DNA of 62,842 bases from assembly GCA_944326235.1 (NCBI GenBank), contig CALVDH010000015.1:1-62842 (forward strand), read 5' to 3'. The translations under genes and the position numbers were made by a program. This document shows positions 49,303-60,182 of this stretch, in pieces. Numbering within the stretch: position 1 is the first letter of the stretch; every line of letters starts with the position of its first letter. The notes under the pieces are model-generated. The model searched no databases and had not been told where the DNA came from. It saw only the letters and a list, made by a program, of their open reading frames with translations. The DNA is from an uncultured Bacteroidales bacterium. Lineage in GTDB: Bacteria; Bacteroidota; Bacteroidia; Bacteroidales; UBA932.

Positions 49303-50661
49303 ATGACACAAAAACCTTCAATACCCAAGGGCACCCGGGATTTCGGTCCCTCCGAGATGGCCGGACGCAACTATATCTTCGACACGGTCAAGACTGTTTT
49401 CCGCAAATACGGATACTCTCCCATCGAGACCCCGGCTATGGAGAACCTCTCCACCCTACTGGGAAAATACGGGGAGGAAGGAGATAAGCTCCTCTTCAAG
49501 ATTCTCAACTCCGGAGACGCGTTCAAGGACATACAGCAGATGCCCGCGGCGGAGCTCTCAGAGGCCGGCAGCAACGCCCTGGCGCTGAAAGTCTGCGAGA
49601 AAGGACTGCGCTATGACCTGACCGTGCCTTTCGCGAGGTTCGTGGTACAGCACCGCAACGAGCTGACCTTCCCGTTCAAGAGATACCAGATCCAGCCGGT
49701 ATGGAGGGCGGACAGACCACAGAAAGGCCGTTACCGCGAATTTTACCAGTGCGACGTGGACGTGGTGGGATCCGACTCGCTGCTTTACGAGCTGGAGATG
49801 GTGCAGATAGCCGATGAAGTGTTCCGCAACATGGATATCCGCGTCAGAATCAAGATCAACAACCGCAAGATCCTTTCCGGGCTCGCCGAGATTTCAGGCC
49901 AGAGCGACAAGCTCACCGACATCACGGTGGCCATCGACAAGATAGATAAAATAGGTATAGATGCCGTCAAGGCCGAGCTGGCTGAAAGAGGAGTACTGCC
50001 GGAAAGCATAGCCCGCATTGAGCCCGTCCTGACCCTTGCCGGAACCACGGAGGAGAAAATAGCCGCCATGAGGCATATCCTGGAAGGGTCTACGACTGGA
50101 ATGCGAGGCCTTGATGAGCTGGAAGAGCTGTTCCGCCTTATCCGGGAGGCCGGAGTAGCAGCGGAGACCGAGTTCGACCTTTCCCTGGCCCGCGGCCTGA
50201 ACTACTACACCGGCGCCATCTTCGAGGTAAAGGCCCTGGACTTCTCCATCGGCAGCATCTGCGGAGGCGGACGTTACGATGACCTCACAGGCATTTTCGG
50301 CCTCAGTGACACCTCCGGAGTAGGCATCTCATTCGGCGCCGACCGGATCTACGACGTACTCGCCGGCCTGGACAAATTCCCCAAGGAGGCCGTCCGCGGC
50401 ACTGAGTACCTCTTCGCCAACATGGGCCCGGCCACCCTCCCCTACATCCTGAACGCCGCAGCCCGCTGCCGTGCCGCCGGACACTCCTGCGAAATCTACC
50501 CCGACCCTGCCAAACTCCGCAAGCAGTTCGAATACGCGGATAGAAAAAGCATAAAATACATCGTACTCGCAGGAGAGGACGAAGCCGCAACCAACGAATT
50601 GACCATCAAGGATATAATAAAAGGAGAGCAGAAAAGAATCAAAATTTCCGAGATTTTTTAA
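49303..50661 (+). CDS. hisS: Histidyl-tRNA synthetase
   Basis: HisRS charges tRNA-His. The 452-residue class II synthetase shows motif 1 near [16 protein letters not shown], the ATP/His region [12 protein letters not shown], motif 2 [20 protein letters not shown] with CDVDVVG, the HisA loop [14 protein letters not shown] and motif 3 GGGRYDDL ... [15 protein letters not shown]-terminal anticodon-binding domain follows ([20 protein letters not shown]). It is followed by the initiator tRNA gene, which has its own promoter. The start ATG at 49303 fits the promoter position. Confidence 0.97.
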   Translation: MTQKPSIPKGTRDFGPSEMAGRNYIFDTVKTVFRKYGYSPIETPAMENLSTLLGKYGEEGDKLLFKILNSGDAFKDIQQMPAAELSEAGSNALALKVCEKGLRYDLTVPFARFVVQHRNELTFPFKRYQIQPVWRADRPQKGRYREFYQCDVDVVGSDSLLYELEMVQIADEVFRNMDIRVRIKINNRKILSGLAEISGQSDKLTDITVAIDKIDKIGIDAVKAELAERGVLPESIARIEPVLTLAGTTEEKIAAMRHILEGSTTGMRGLDELEELFRLIREAGVAAETEFDLSLARGLNYYTGAIFEVKALDFSIGSICGGGRYDDLTGIFGLSDTSGVGISFGADRIYDVLAGLDKFPKEAVRGTEYLFANMGPATLPYILNAAARCRAAGHSCEIYPDPAKLRKQFEYADRKSIKYIVLAGEDEAATNELTIKDIIKGEQKRIKISEIF

Positions 50662-50670
50662 TAAGAATTT

Positions 50671-50701
50671 TTTGGTTTTTAAAAAATATTCTCTACTTTT
50701 G
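50671..50701 (+). promoter_or_regulatory. Promoter of the initiator tRNA gene (-33 and -7)
   Basis: TTTG (50671-50674), 19 bases, then TACTTTTG (50694-50701) match the Bacteroidetes -33 TTTG and -7 TAnnTTTG with the usual spacing. The tRNA begins 12 bases later. Confidence 0.6.
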
Positions 50702-50712
50702 CAACCTCACAC

Positions 50713-50785
<73 letters not shown>

Positions 50786-50800
50786 CAAAAAAGACAGAAG

Positions 50801-50830
50801 CCGCCGGATTTGTTATCCGGCGGTTTTTTT
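50801..50830 (+). terminator. Terminator after the tRNA gene
   Basis: CCGCCGGAT (50801-50809) pairs perfectly with ATCCGGCGG (50815-50823), loop five bases, then seven T. Confidence 0.9.
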
Positions 50831-50832
50831 GC

Positions 50833-50840
50833 TATATTCG
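50833..50840 (+). promoter_or_regulatory. Possible -7 element of the malic enzyme gene
   Basis: TATATTCG, one base off TAnnTTTG, directly after the terminator and 24 bases before the ATG. Confidence 0.4.
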
Positions 50841-50864
50841 CGGACTACTTAACACGAATGCAGT

Positions 50865-53201
50865 ATGTCAGCCAACAATAAGAAAGCGGCTCTGGACTAT
50901 CACCGCCTCGGCCGTCCGGGCAAGATAGAGACCCTGCCCACCAAGCCCTACTCATCCCAGCACGACCTTTCCCTGGCCTATTCTCCCGGTGTGGCCTACC
51001 CATGTCTGGAAATCAAGGACCGCGCGGAGGATTCCTACGAATACACCAACAAAGGCAATCTCATGGCCGTCATCTCCAACGGCACGGCCGTCCTCGGTCT
51101 GGGAGACATCGGGGCCCTCGCCGGCAAGCCGGTAATGGAGGGGAAGGCCCTACTGTTCAAGATATTCGCAGGACTGGACTGCTACGACATAGAGCTGAAC
51201 GAGAAGGATCCGGAGAAATTCATCGCCGCCGTCAAGGCCATAGCCCCCACCTTCGGAGGCATCAACCTCGAGGACATCAAGGCCCCGGAGTGTTTCGAGA
51301 TAGAGCGCAGGCTCAAGGAGGAGTGCGACATCCCCGTGATGCACGACGACCAGCACGGCACGGCCATCATCTCAGCCGCAGGCCTGCTCAACGCCCTGGA
51401 GCTGCAGAACAAGAAGATAGAGGACATCCGGCTGGTGGTCAACGGAGCCGGTGCCGCCGCCGTCGCCTGCACCAACCTCTACATCGAGCTCGGCGTGCGC
51501 CGCGAGAACATCGTAATGTGCGACAGCAATGGAGTCATCTCCACTTCCCGCACCGACCTCAACGCCATGAAGCGGACCTTCGCCACTGACCGCGACGTGC
51601 ACACCCTGGCCGAAGCCCTTGTCGGCGCCGACGTCTTCCTGGGCCTTTCCGTACGCAACGTCCTGACCAAGGAGATGATCCGCACGATGGCCGACCGCCC
51701 GGTCGTATTTGCCCTGGCCAATCCCGACCCCGAGATAGAGTATTCCGAGGCGATGGCCTCCCGCGATGACCTGATATTCGCCACCGGCCGCTCGGACTAT
51801 CCCAACCAGATCAACAACGTCCTCGGATTCCCCTACATCTTCCGCGGAGCCCTGGACGTACGCGCGAAAGCCATCAACGAGGAGATGAAGCTGGCCGCAG
51901 TCTACGCCATAGCCGCACTGGCCAAGCAGCCGGTCCCCTCTGTCGTCAATGCCGCCTACAACATCGAGGAGAACATCCGCTACGGACGCCACTACATCCT
52001 GCCCAAACCGCTGGATCCCAGGCTGCTCTCGGCAGTAGCCCCTGCTGTGGCCAAGGCCGCCATGAGCTCCGGAGTGGCCCGGAGGCCCGTCACCGACTGG
52101 GACGAATACGAGGAGCACCTGCAGGAAATGATGGGCTACGACAACAAGCTCGTCCGCCGCTTCGCCGATGTGGCCCGCTGCCAGCCCATGCGGGTGGTAT
52201 TCGGAGAAGGCAATACGGACAATATGCTGGAGGCAGCCGTACAGGCCGGCGCGGAGGGACTCTGCCGCCCCGTCCTGCTGGGCAATGCAGAGCTCATCGG
52301 CAAGAGGGCCGCGGACCTGGGCCTGTCGCTCAAGGACGTGGAGGTGGTCAATCCCAGACATCCGGACGAGAAGGCCCGCAGGGAAAGCTACGCGGAGGCC
52401 CTGGCCACCAAGCTCGCCCGCAAGGGGTACACCCGCCAGGACGCCTACGAGAAGATGTTCGACCGCAACTACTTCGGCATGATGATGGTCGAGAGCGGAG
52501 ACGCGGACGCCTTCATCGCCGGCACCTATACCAACAACGTGGCGGTAGCCTCCATCGCACGCGATATCATCGGCATCCGTCAGGGATTCAACACCTTCGC
52601 GACGATGCACATCCTCAACACCAAGCGCGGAGTATTCTTCCTGGCCGACACGATGATCAACGAGCACACCGATGCCTCCACCCTGGTGGACATCGCCCGC
52701 CTCACCACCGGAGCCGTGGAATACTATGCCTTCGACCCCGTAATAGCCATGCTCTCCTACAGCAACTTCGGGTCCAACCTGCACGAAGGCACCGCACCCG
52801 CCTCCTGCCAGTCCGGCACCTGCGGCACACCATCGGCCGTCCATCAGGCCGTGGAGCTCCTCCACGAGCGCTACCCCGACATGGTAGTGGACGGAGAGAT
52901 GCGCATGGACATGGCCCTTAACCGTCAGCTGCGCGACCGGACCTATCCGTTCAACCGCCTGTACGGCAAGGAAGTCAACACCCTGATCTTCCCCGACCTC
53001 AACTCATCCTCCGCCGCCTGGCGCATGATGATGGAAATGGGCACAGGAGAGGCCATCGGCCCTATCCAGATAGGCCTCAACAAGCCGGTGCACTTCATCT
53101 CGGTGGAAGCCCCCGTGCGGGAGATAGTCAACCTGGCCACCCTCGCGTCCCTGGACGCCGCCATCTATCTCAAGGCCGGCAACTGCCTGCTGGACAGATA
53201 A
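50865..53201 (+). CDS. maeB: NADP-type malic enzyme with phosphotransacetylase-like domain
   Basis: MaeB oxidatively decarboxylates malate to pyruvate. The 778 residues comprise an N-terminal malic enzyme part with the Tyr of [24 protein letters not shown], the metal site [13 protein letters not shown] and the NAD(P) fold [14 protein letters not shown]. From about residue 430 a phosphotransacetylase-like domain begins ([45 protein letters not shown]) that in MaeB serves regulation by acetyl-CoA rather than catalysis. It links C4 acids to pyruvate and yields reductant that the hydrogenase could dispose of; that link is inference. Single gene with 24-base spacing from its promoter. Confidence 0.95.
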   Translation: MSANNKKAALDYHRLGRPGKIETLPTKPYSSQHDLSLAYSPGVAYPCLEIKDRAEDSYEYTNKGNLMAVISNGTAVLGLGDIGALAGKPVMEGKALLFKIFAGLDCYDIELNEKDPEKFIAAVKAIAPTFGGINLEDIKAPECFEIERRLKEECDIPVMHDDQHGTAIISAAGLLNALELQNKKIEDIRLVVNGAGAAAVACTNLYIELGVRRENIVMCDSNGVISTSRTDLNAMKRTFATDRDVHTLAEALVGADVFLGLSVRNVLTKEMIRTMADRPVVFALANPDPEIEYSEAMASRDDLIFATGRSDYPNQINNVLGFPYIFRGALDVRAKAINEEMKLAAVYAIAALAKQPVPSVVNAAYNIEENIRYGRHYILPKPLDPRLLSAVAPAVAKAAMSSGVARRPVTDWDEYEEHLQEMMGYDNKLVRRFADVARCQPMRVVFGEGNTDNMLEAAVQAGAEGLCRPVLLGNAELIGKRAADLGLSLKDVEVVNPRHPDEKARRESYAEALATKLARKGYTRQDAYEKMFDRNYFGMMMVESGDADAFIAGTYTNNVAVASIARDIIGIRQGFNTFATMHILNTKRGVFFLADTMINEHTDASTLVDIARLTTGAVEYYAFDPVIAMLSYSNFGSNLHEGTAPASCQSGTCGTPSAVHQAVELLHERYPDMVVDGEMRMDMALNRQLRDRTYPFNRLYGKEVNTLIFPDLNSSSAAWRMMMEMGTGEAIGPIQIGLNKPVHFISVEAPVREIVNLATLASLDAAIYLKAGNCLLDR

Positions 53202-53283
53202 TGACATAAAACACGTCACAAGCCGTGGCTCCGTTCATTAAAACCGCTTGAGAAATTATAACTAACTAAAATACTTGTATTGT

Positions 53284-54375
53284 ATGAAAAATCTTTGTTT
53301 GACAGCCGCAACCATCGCCGCGGCAGCACTCCTCTTCTCCTGCGAGCAGCAGGAGCAGTCCGTGTTCAACCCTGAAAGCCTTCCCGGAACAGCCGTAATT
53401 ACCGGTACGGTCACCTATGACGAGGGCTCAGCCACATTCGAGTACAATGAGGACGGCGTCATAGCCGAGCACATCATTCCCGCAGCAGGACAGATTGCCG
53501 TCCTGACCATCCCCTACAGCGAGTACAATCCTTCATCCGAAGGCAACCAGGTATTCACCGACACCATCGGTGCTGACGGAACCTACGAGTTCGTCGTACC
53601 GGTAGGCAGCACCGAACTGCAGGGAACCGTCAACGTGATTCCCTTCAGGGCCGCCAAGAACTTCTTCATCAACAAACAGCTGGCAGTAGTCGAGAACGCG
53701 CTCTACGAGGCTTATGACGAGGATGTGGTGCTCCGCGACCAGTTCACCCAGACTGTGGACATCACCGCGCACAGCACCATCAGACCGGAGGTGGAGTGGA
53801 ATTTCGACAAAACCCTGACATGCCACTTCGAGGGTCCTGGTTTCAATTCGGTAAACAACAACAACATTTTCACCTACGAGCCGACCTACGAGACACCCGT
53901 TGACGGTGTAATCTTCGACATCGTCGTCACTTTCACCGACAGCTACGGCGAGACCACGGTAGTCAGGTATCCCAACCTCGAGACCTACGGCGGAGAGTTC
54001 GAGCAGACACTCACCTTCCCCGACGACGCCTTCAGCACCGGCGCATACACCACCAGAGAGTATTATGTGCAGATTACCACCCCCATGATGAGAGATATTG
54101 ATTACTACTACCAGGTCCTTTATGCAGGCAACACGACACCTCAGTGGATGTCGGAGGATGTAACTGTAGTATATGAGACCATTCAGTATTCGACAAATAA
54201 TATCGACGACTCATGGCAGTTGGACGAAATAGAAAAGCACCTGTACCTCAAAGTTCCCACCAGACCCCTGAACATAGAGGAGGTTCCGGGACTCGGATAC
54301 GAGATTGACTCGGAGCTGGGACAGGGCGGAACCGTCATCTTCAACTACGACCCCGTCAGTGTATTCCAATGGTAG
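53284..54375 (+). CDS. Lipoprotein of unknown function
   Basis: A 363-residue lipoprotein: MKNLCLTAATIAAAALLFS then the acylated cysteine (CEQQEQ). The ATG at 53284 is preferred to an upstream TTG. The mature part is all-beta: an Ig-like domain with GTAVITGTVTYDEG and TIGADGTYEFVVPVGSTELQG, then further strands and acidic loops with aromatic residues. No family is recognised by eye. The next gene, 28 bases downstream, encodes an outer-membrane barrel, so the two may form a surface pair. Confidence 0.8.
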   Translation: MKNLCLTAATIAAAALLFSCEQQEQSVFNPESLPGTAVITGTVTYDEGSATFEYNEDGVIAEHIIPAAGQIAVLTIPYSEYNPSSEGNQVFTDTIGADGTYEFVVPVGSTELQGTVNVIPFRAAKNFFINKQLAVVENALYEAYDEDVVLRDQFTQTVDITAHSTIRPEVEWNFDKTLTCHFEGPGFNSVNNNNIFTYEPTYETPVDGVIFDIVVTFTDSYGETTVVRYPNLETYGGEFEQTLTFPDDAFSTGAYTTREYYVQITTPMMRDIDYYYQVLYAGNTTPQWMSEDVTVVYETIQYSTNNIDDSWQLDEIEKHLYLKVPTRPLNIEEVPGLGYEIDSELGQGGTVIFNYDPVSVFQW

Positions 54376-54403
54376 CATTCTTCACAATCTAAACATGCTC
54401 ATT

Positions 54404-55249
54404 ATGAAACGAATATCCTTACTGATACTTACTGCGCTGATTCTGGGTTCCTCAGCACTGACTGCCCTGGCCCAGGAGCGCAAGGAGGACTTCACCCCCA
54501 AGAGGGGCGACTTCGGCATCTCGGTGATGGCCAGTCCTCTGACTGAGCTTACCAACGCATTCAAGGGCACAGCCTACACCCCCATGCAGCCCACAGTAAC
54601 CATTTCCGGCAAATACATGGTGACAGACCACGGAGCCCTCTTCCTCAACCTCGGCTGGCTGTACCGCAACAGCAACGACACCTATTATACCCGCGACGAT
54701 GCCGCCTACGCTGTCGATCCTTTCACAATGGACAAGGTTACTGATGCCGTCAGGGCCAATACCAGCGGCGGAAACTTCTCCTTCGGTTTCGAGGGCAGGG
54801 TCGGCATGGGCCGCGCCCAGGGTGTATTCGGCATCGGGGCCATGTACGCATTCTCGTACTATGACAGCCGGTACACCTATGGCAACGCCATCACTGCAGT
54901 CAATCAGGTTCCCTCAACAGCATTCAACGGCATCAACGGAACTTCCGTTCCCGGAGTCAGCTACCAGCGTTACCTCCGCCAGTTCTCCGGAGCGCCCACC
55001 CACACCGCAGGCCTTCTCGCCTATGCCGGAATCGAGTGGTTCGTGGCGCCCAAGGTTTCCCTCGGAGCCAGAGTCAATCTCATCGCCGCGTACAGCTGGA
55101 CCAACGCCACCTATTACGTAGCTGAAGGATACAACACCATGACCGCACAGGTAGAGGAATGGACCGAACTCCTCAGTCCCTCCTCCGGAGCCATAGACTT
55201 CGGTACTGAGAACATCGGTGCGGACCTGTCCATCAATGTTTACTTCTAA
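54404..55249 (+). CDS. Outer-membrane beta-barrel protein, putative
   Basis: From the ATG at 54404 the frame encodes a signal peptide (MKRISLLILTALILGSSALT, cleavage after ALAQ) and 281 residues in all. The mature protein alternates Gly/aromatic strands with polar loops (FGISVMASPLTELT, GNFSFGFEGRVGMG, GVFGIGAMYAFSYYDSRY, KVSLGARVNLIAAYSW) and ends with an aromatic residue (LSINVYF), the usual C-terminal signal of outer-membrane barrels. Eight to ten strands are likely. Function unknown; cotranscribed with the preceding lipoprotein. A strong terminator follows. Confidence 0.82.
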   Translation: MKRISLLILTALILGSSALTALAQERKEDFTPKRGDFGISVMASPLTELTNAFKGTAYTPMQPTVTISGKYMVTDHGALFLNLGWLYRNSNDTYYTRDDAAYAVDPFTMDKVTDAVRANTSGGNFSFGFEGRVGMGRAQGVFGIGAMYAFSYYDSRYTYGNAITAVNQVPSTAFNGINGTSVPGVSYQRYLRQFSGAPTHTAGLLAYAGIEWFVAPKVSLGARVNLIAAYSWTNATYYVAEGYNTMTAQVEEWTELLSPSSGAIDFGTENIGADLSINVYF

Positions 55250-55271
55250 TCTGCTCATTTGGAGTTTTTTC

Positions 55272-55306
55272 AATCCTGCCGGTACCGGAAACCGGCAGGA
55301 TTTTTT
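55272..55306 (+). terminator. Terminator of the lipoprotein/barrel operon
   Basis: AATCCTGCCGGT (55272-55283) pairs perfectly with ACCGGCAGGATT (55291-55302), followed by T to 55306. The T run merges with the next promoter element. Confidence 0.88.
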
Positions 55307-55313
55307 ATATTTG
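55306..55313 (+). promoter_or_regulatory. -7 element of the bcp-GH20 operon
   Basis: TATATTTG, exact, 19 bases before the bcp ATG and starting on the last T of the upstream terminator. Confidence 0.6.
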
Positions 55314-55332
55314 CCCGACTAAACACTTGATT

Positions 55333-55779
55333 ATGCTACAGACAGGAAACAAAGCCCCGTATTTCGAGGGCCCCGACCAGGACGGAAACATCATCCGCCT
55401 GAGTGATTTCACAGGACGCAGGCTCGTCCTTTATTTCTACCCCAAGGACAGCACTCCCGGCTGCACTGCCGAGGCCTGCGACCTCCGGGACAACTATGAG
55501 CGCTTTCTCAGCCAGGGCTATGCCGTGGTGGGCGTCAGCAAGGACAGCGCGACCTCGCACCGTAAATTCATCGAAAAATACAGTCTGCCTTTCCCCCTGA
55601 TCTCAGACCCGGAGACTGTCATCCTGCAGGCCTACGAAGCCTGGGGCGAGAAAAAGAACTACGGCAAGGTCAGCATGGGCACCCTCCGCAAGACCTACGT
55701 CATCGATGAGAACGGCATCATCACCGACATCATCTCCAAGGTCAATACCAAGAACCATACTGCGCAGATATTGAAATAA
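55333..55779 (+). CDS. bcp: Thioredoxin-dependent peroxiredoxin (BCP/PrxQ type)
   Basis: BCP reduces H2O2 and organic hydroperoxides. The 148-residue protein carries the active-site DSTPGCTAEACDLRD, with the peroxidatic Cys of PGCT and the resolving Cys five residues on, as in the PrxQ subgroup. It also has VVGVSKDSATSHRKF and a typical C-terminal strand VNTKNHTAQIL. The ATG at 55333 is favoured over a TTG six bases earlier. The GH20 gene follows after 6 bases, an unusual partner that may reflect only shared transcription. Confidence 0.95.
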   Translation: MLQTGNKAPYFEGPDQDGNIIRLSDFTGRRLVLYFYPKDSTPGCTAEACDLRDNYERFLSQGYAVVGVSKDSATSHRKFIEKYSLPFPLISDPETVILQAYEAWGEKKNYGKVSMGTLRKTYVIDENGIITDIISKVNTKNHTAQILK

Positions 55780-55785
55780 CATACC

Positions 55786-57789
55786 ATGAAGAAAATGTGT
55801 TTTTTTATCAGCGTACTCGCTGCTGTGTTATGTTCCCTCAGCACTTTTGCCGCGACTGCGGAGAACTCCAAACCGTTTGTCATTCCGGAGCTGAAGACCT
55901 GGGAGGCCGGCAAGGGGGACCTGACCATTTCCGGGACGATGCGTATAGCCGTGCCGTCCGGAGACGAGGAACTGCTGCGGATAGCCGGGATGCTGGCTGA
56001 GGACTGGAACACTGTTGCCGGTTTTAGGCCGGAGATTGTCACTGAGAAAGGTGGAAAAGGAGATATCGTCCTGGAAATCAAGGCTGACAAAAAACTGAAC
56101 AAGCTCAGCGGCGGCAGCACCGGGAGTTATTCGCTCGATATCACCGACCGCGTGCGGCTTTCCGCCTCAACTGCCCGGGGCGTGTACTGGGGAACGCAGA
56201 CCCTGCTGCAGATGGCGGAACGTGCCCTGCAGGCTGACGCTGAGACCGGAAGCATTGAACTGGCCTGCGGCAGGATCCTCGACTGGCCCGACTACGGCAT
56301 CCGCGGCTTCATGATGGACTGCGGCCGCAAGTACATCCCGATGAGCTATCTGCGCAAGCTCTCCCGCATCATGGCCTACTACAAGATGAACACCCTCCAG
56401 ATTCACCTCAACGACAACGGCTTCAAGCAGTACTTCGGAGGGGACTGGGACCGCACCTACGCCGCATTCCGCCTCGAGTGCGACACCTACCCGGGACTGA
56501 CCGCCCGCGACGGCCACTACACCAAGGCCGAGTTCATCGACTTCCAGGAGGAGTCCGCAGGCATGTATGTGGAGATCATTCCCGAGATCGACGTGCCCGC
56601 CCACTCCCTGGCCCTCACCCGCTACATGCCGGAGATAGGCTCCAAGGAGTACGGCATGGACCACCTGGACCTGTTCAAGCCTGAGACCTACGAGTTCGTG
56701 GACGCCCTCTTCAAGGAATACCTCGAGGGTGACGAACCCGTCTTCCGCGGTCCCAAGGTACATATCGGCACAGACGAGTACTCCAACAAGGACAAGGAAG
56801 TCGTGGAGAAATTCCGCTACTTCACCGACCACTACATCCGCCTCGTCGAGAGCTACGGCAAGCAGGCCGTAGTCTGGGGAGCCCTCACCCACGCTGACGG
56901 AGAGACTCCGGTCAAGTCGGATAACGTAATCATGAACGCATGGTACAACGGCTACGCCGATCCGGTCAAGATGGTCGAGGACGGCTACAAGCTCATCTCC
57001 ATACCCGACGGACTGGTCTACATCGTACCGGCAGCCGGCTACTACTACGATTACCTCAACGAGCAGTACCTCTACGAGAACTGGACACCTGCCCATGTCG
57101 GTGACGCCGTCTTCGCCGAGCGCGACACGTCCATCCTAGGCGGCATGTTCGCCGTATGGAACGACCATGCGGGCAACGGTATCTCGGTCAAGGACATCCA
57201 CGACCGGCTCTTCCCCGCCCTGCAGACTCTGTCCGTGAAGATGTGGACCGGTGCGGAGACCTCCCTGCCCTACGCTGACTTCGACAGCACACGCTACTTT
57301 GTGCGCGAGGCTCCCGGCATCAACTTCGCCGGCCGCATCGGCACTGAGCCCGGCTGCGTGCTGGAGATGGCCGAGGTGGCTCCCGGCACCGTCATGCCCT
57401 ATCCCGAGATCGGCTATGACTACACCGTCAGTTTCACCGTCGATGGTGCCGCCGAGAAACCAGGCACTGAGCTGTTCCGCTCAGAGGACGCCGTCTTCTA
57501 TCTCAGCGACCCGATCAGCGGCATGATGGGCTTCGCCCGCGACGGCTACCTCAACACCTTCCGCTACAGCATCCAGGACGGTGACCGGCTCGAAGTCACG
57601 GTCAAGGGTGACAACCGCTCCACGACCCTGATCATCAACGGCCGCGTCATCGACCGCCTCGAGACCGAAAAGCGCTGGCACAACGAAGGCGAGAGCGTGA
57701 TGTACTACGTTCCCACCCTCGTATTCCCCCTGCAACAGGCCGGAGACTTCCAGAGCCGCATCACCAATCTGAAAGTCTACAACCACTAG
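55786..57789 (+). CDS. GH20 beta-N-acetylhexosaminidase, exported
   Basis: A 667-residue enzyme with signal peptide ([19 protein letters not shown]). The GH20b N-terminal domain (about 30-150) precedes the TIM barrel: [47 protein letters not shown], and the catalytic Asp-Glu pair in [11 protein letters not shown] (HIGGDE in most relatives). A C-terminal jelly-roll of about 130 residues ([12 protein letters not shown] to the end) resembles LamG-type sugar-binding modules. It removes terminal GlcNAc or GalNAc, for example from mucin or host N-glycans. The last four bases overlap the convergent ribH stop. Confidence 0.93.
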   Translation: MKKMCFFISVLAAVLCSLSTFAATAENSKPFVIPELKTWEAGKGDLTISGTMRIAVPSGDEELLRIAGMLAEDWNTVAGFRPEIVTEKGGKGDIVLEIKADKKLNKLSGGSTGSYSLDITDRVRLSASTARGVYWGTQTLLQMAERALQADAETGSIELACGRILDWPDYGIRGFMMDCGRKYIPMSYLRKLSRIMAYYKMNTLQIHLNDNGFKQYFGGDWDRTYAAFRLECDTYPGLTARDGHYTKAEFIDFQEESAGMYVEIIPEIDVPAHSLALTRYMPEIGSKEYGMDHLDLFKPETYEFVDALFKEYLEGDEPVFRGPKVHIGTDEYSNKDKEVVEKFRYFTDHYIRLVESYGKQAVVWGALTHADGETPVKSDNVIMNAWYNGYADPVKMVEDGYKLISIPDGLVYIVPAAGYYYDYLNEQYLYENWTPAHVGDAVFAERDTSILGGMFAVWNDHAGNGISVKDIHDRLFPALQTLSVKMWTGAETSLPYADFDSTRYFVREAPGINFAGRIGTEPGCVLEMAEVAPGTVMPYPEIGYDYTVSFTVDGAAEKPGTELFRSEDAVFYLSDPISGMMGFARDGYLNTFRYSIQDGDRLEVTVKGDNRSTTLIINGRVIDRLETEKRWHNEGESVMYYVPTLVFPLQQAGDFQSRITNLKVYNH

Positions 57790-58247
57790 AACTGGCGGGC
57801 GAGATTGACCATCTCGATAGCGGTGGTCATGGCGTCGAAGCCTTTGTTGCCGGCCTTGGTGCCTGCGCGTTCTACGGCCTGCTCGATGGAGTCGGTGGTC
57901 AGGACGCCGAAGATGACGGGGACGTTGCACTCCAGTCCGACGTGGGCTATACCCTTGGTGGCCTCATTGGCGACCATATCGAAGTGAGGGGTAGCCCCGC
58001 GGATTACGGCTCCGAGGCAGACGATAGCATCGTACTTGCCGGAGAGAGCCATCTTCCTGGCCACAAACGGAATCTCGAACGCTCCGGGCACCCAGGCCAC
58101 CTCGAGATTCTCCCCCGCACCGCCGTGACGCAGGAACGAGTCCTCCGCCCCGCCGAGCAGCTTGGAAGTGATGAATTCGTTGAAACGGGCCGCTACGATG
58201 CCTATCCTCTGGCCGGCGGCTGACAGATTGCCTTCTATTACTTTCAT
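57786..58247 (-). CDS. ribH: 6,7-dimethyl-8-ribityllumazine synthase
   Basis: RibH condenses the ribityl pyrimidine with dihydroxybutanone phosphate. It has 153 residues with the conserved [51 protein letters not shown] and [11 protein letters not shown] stretches that build the active site at the subunit interface of the icosahedral or pentameric shell. Last gene of the rib operon, 30 bases after ribBA; its stop overlaps that of the convergent GH20 gene by four bases. Confidence 0.97.
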   Translation of the reverse strand: MKVIEGNLSAAGQRIGIVAARFNEFITSKLLGGAEDSFLRHGGAGENLEVAWVPGAFEIPFVARKMALSGKYDAIVCLGAVIRGATPHFDMVANEATKGIAHVGLECNVPVIFGVLTTDSIEQAVERAGTKAGNKGFDAMTTAIEMVNLARQF

Positions 58248-58277
58248 GGTTGACTTTGTATTTATTGTTTTCTATTT

Positions 58278-59501
58278 CTACTTAAAATGCTCCTTCTGCT
58301 CGAAATGGAGGAGGTGGCCCATCTTCTTGTACTTGGTGTACATGTAGGCCTCGTTCTTCTCATTGCAGGTCATCTCGATGGGGTCGCGGCCCACCACCTC
58401 GATGCCGTAGTGGTCCAGACCGAAAATCTTCATCGGATTGTTGGTCATCAGTATCAGTTTCCGGATGCCGAGGTCGGAGAGGATGGCGCCGCCGACATCG
58501 TAGTCGCGAAGGTCAGCCTTGAAGCCTAAGGCTAAGTTGGCCTCCACGGTATCCATGCCCTGGTCCTGCAGCTCGTAGGCCCGCAGCTTGTTGATCAGCC
58601 CGATGCCGCGTCCCTCCTGCCGCAGGTAGAGCAGCACTCCGCGTCCGGCCTTCTCGATACGTCTGAGGGCCTCGGCCAGCTGCTCGCCGCAGTCACAGCG
58701 CAGCGAGCCCAGTACGTCTCCGGTCAGGCACTCCGAGTGCATCCGGCACAGCACCGGCTCGGGAGTGGTGATGTCGCCCTTGACTATCGCCAGGTGATGT
58801 TCCTTGGTAATGCGGTTGACGTAGCCCATAATCCGGAAATTGCCGTACTTCGTAGGCAGGGCCGCGTCCGTCACCTTCTCCATCCACTTCTCGTGGTGCT
58901 TGCGGTAGGACACTAAGTCGTCCACGGTAATAATCCTAAGACCGTGCTCTGCGGCGAAGGCTATCAGCTCGGTAGTGCGCATCATGTCCCCGTCCTCCCG
59001 CATAATCTCGCAGCACAGTCCGCACTCCTCCAGTCCGGCGATGCGCATCAGGTCCACAGTGGCCTCAGTGTGCCCGCGGCGCTGAAGCACTCCGCCCGGA
59101 CGCGACTCTAAAGGAAACATGTGCCCGGGACGGCGGAAATCCTCCGGCCTGGCATCCGGCTCCACCGACTTCATCGCAGTGATCGACCGCTCAATGGCCG
59201 ATATACCCGTGCCGGTAGAGACGTGGTCGATGGACACGGTGAAGGCCGTGCAGTGATTGTCAGTATTGTGCGAGACCATCTGCCCCAGGCCCAGCTTTTG
59301 GGTCAGAGCAGAGCTCATCGGCATGCATATCAGGCCCTTGCCGTAGCAGGCCATGAAGTTGACATTGGCAGTGGTGGCGTGACGGGCAGCGCAGATCAGG
59401 TCTCCCTCATTCTCCCGGTCGGGATCGTCGATGACCACGATAATCTGTCCCTGGCGGAGAGCCTCGGCCGCCTCCTCGATGGTATTGAATTTACGTTCCA
59501 T
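58278..59501 (-). CDS. ribBA: Bifunctional DHBP synthase / GTP cyclohydrolase II
   Basis: Two domains in 407 residues. The RibB part (about 1-200) has VVIDDPDRENEGDLICAA and CHTEAT-type residues in GVLQRRGHTEATVDL; it makes dihydroxybutanone phosphate from ribulose 5-phosphate. The RibA part (about 205-400) has the zinc site in HSECLTGDVLGSLRCDCGEQL and the GTP-binding LRQEGRGIGLINKLRAYELQD; it opens GTP, the first committed step. Both key sets are intact, so both activities are expected. It starts 3 bases after ribE. Confidence 0.97.
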   Translation of the reverse strand: MERKFNTIEEAAEALRQGQIIVVIDDPDRENEGDLICAARHATTANVNFMACYGKGLICMPMSSALTQKLGLGQMVSHNTDNHCTAFTVSIDHVSTGTGISAIERSITAMKSVEPDARPEDFRRPGHMFPLESRPGGVLQRRGHTEATVDLMRIAGLEECGLCCEIMREDGDMMRTTELIAFAAEHGLRIITVDDLVSYRKHHEKWMEKVTDAALPTKYGNFRIMGYVNRITKEHHLAIVKGDITTPEPVLCRMHSECLTGDVLGSLRCDCGEQLAEALRRIEKAGRGVLLYLRQEGRGIGLINKLRAYELQDQGMDTVEANLALGFKADLRDYDVGGAILSDLGIRKLILMTNNPMKIFGLDHYGIEVVGRDPIEMTCNEKNEAYMYTKYKKMGHLLHFEQKEHFK

Positions 59502-59504
59502 ATA

Positions 59505-60182
59505 TTAAAATCCATATTTCTTTAAAAATTCTTCTGTAATTCCGCCTCCGGCAGAGCCGCTGTCCACCTGTGCGGAGGCGGGGACAGCATCCCCGGCAGC
59601 CAGCAGCCGCTCCACATACCGCGCCAGCATGTCCACCTCCACATTGACCGGAGAGCCCGGCGTCAGAAGGTGGAGCGTCGTCGAAGCCATAGTGTGCGGA
59701 ATGAGCGAGACTGTAAAACTGCTGTCCGCATCCGAAACCGACGCCACGGTCAGGCTTACCCCGTCGAGAGTCACCGACCCCTTCCGGGCCACATACCGCA
59801 GGACATCCGACGGCACCGACACCCTCATAACCAGGGCAATGCCGTCCCGGACAAGGTCAGCCACCCGTCCGCAGGCGTCCACATGCCCCGAGACGAGATG
59901 CCCGCCGAAGCGGCCTCCGCAGGCCATGGCCCGTTCCAGATTGACCTTCGAGCCGGGCCTCAGACCGCCTAAGGACGTACGCCGCAGCGTCTCCGGCATT
60001 GCGTCAGCCGTAAAATGCCCGCTGCCGGGAGTCACCGTCAGGCAGACCCCGTTGACCGCGATACTGTCCCCTGTCGCAGTGCCTTCCAGCACCCTGGAAG
60101 CCTCGATATCCAGCACCACTCCCGAACCGCCTCCGCGGATGGAGCGGACCGTCCCTATTTCCTCTATTATTCCTGTAAACAT
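59505..60182 (-). CDS. ribE: Riboflavin synthase, alpha subunit
   Basis: RibE dismutates two lumazine molecules to riboflavin. The 225-residue protein has the internal duplication of the family. The first barrel starts MFTGIIEEIGTV with NGVCLTV and GGHLVSGHVD; the second has SVTLDGVSLTVASV and VSLIPHTMASTTL. The C-terminus is slightly longer than usual, with a Ser/Gly/Ala-rich end (about 200-220). It overlaps the end of ribD by 16 bases. Confidence 0.95.
   Translation of the reverse strand: MFTGIIEEIGTVRSIRGGGSGVVLDIEASRVLEGTATGDSIAVNGVCLTVTPGSGHFTADAMPETLRRTSLGGLRPGSKVNLERAMACGGRFGGHLVSGHVDACGRVADLVRDGIALVMRVSVPSDVLRYVARKGSVTLDGVSLTVASVSDADSSFTVSLIPHTMASTTLHLLTPGSPVNVEVDMLARYVERLLAAGDAVPASAQVDSGSAGGGITEEFLKKYGF

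Noticed and set aside
49279..49303. TTG start eight codons upstream for hisS
   Set aside because: That codon lies inside the TAAATTTG promoter element, so it would not be in the mRNA.
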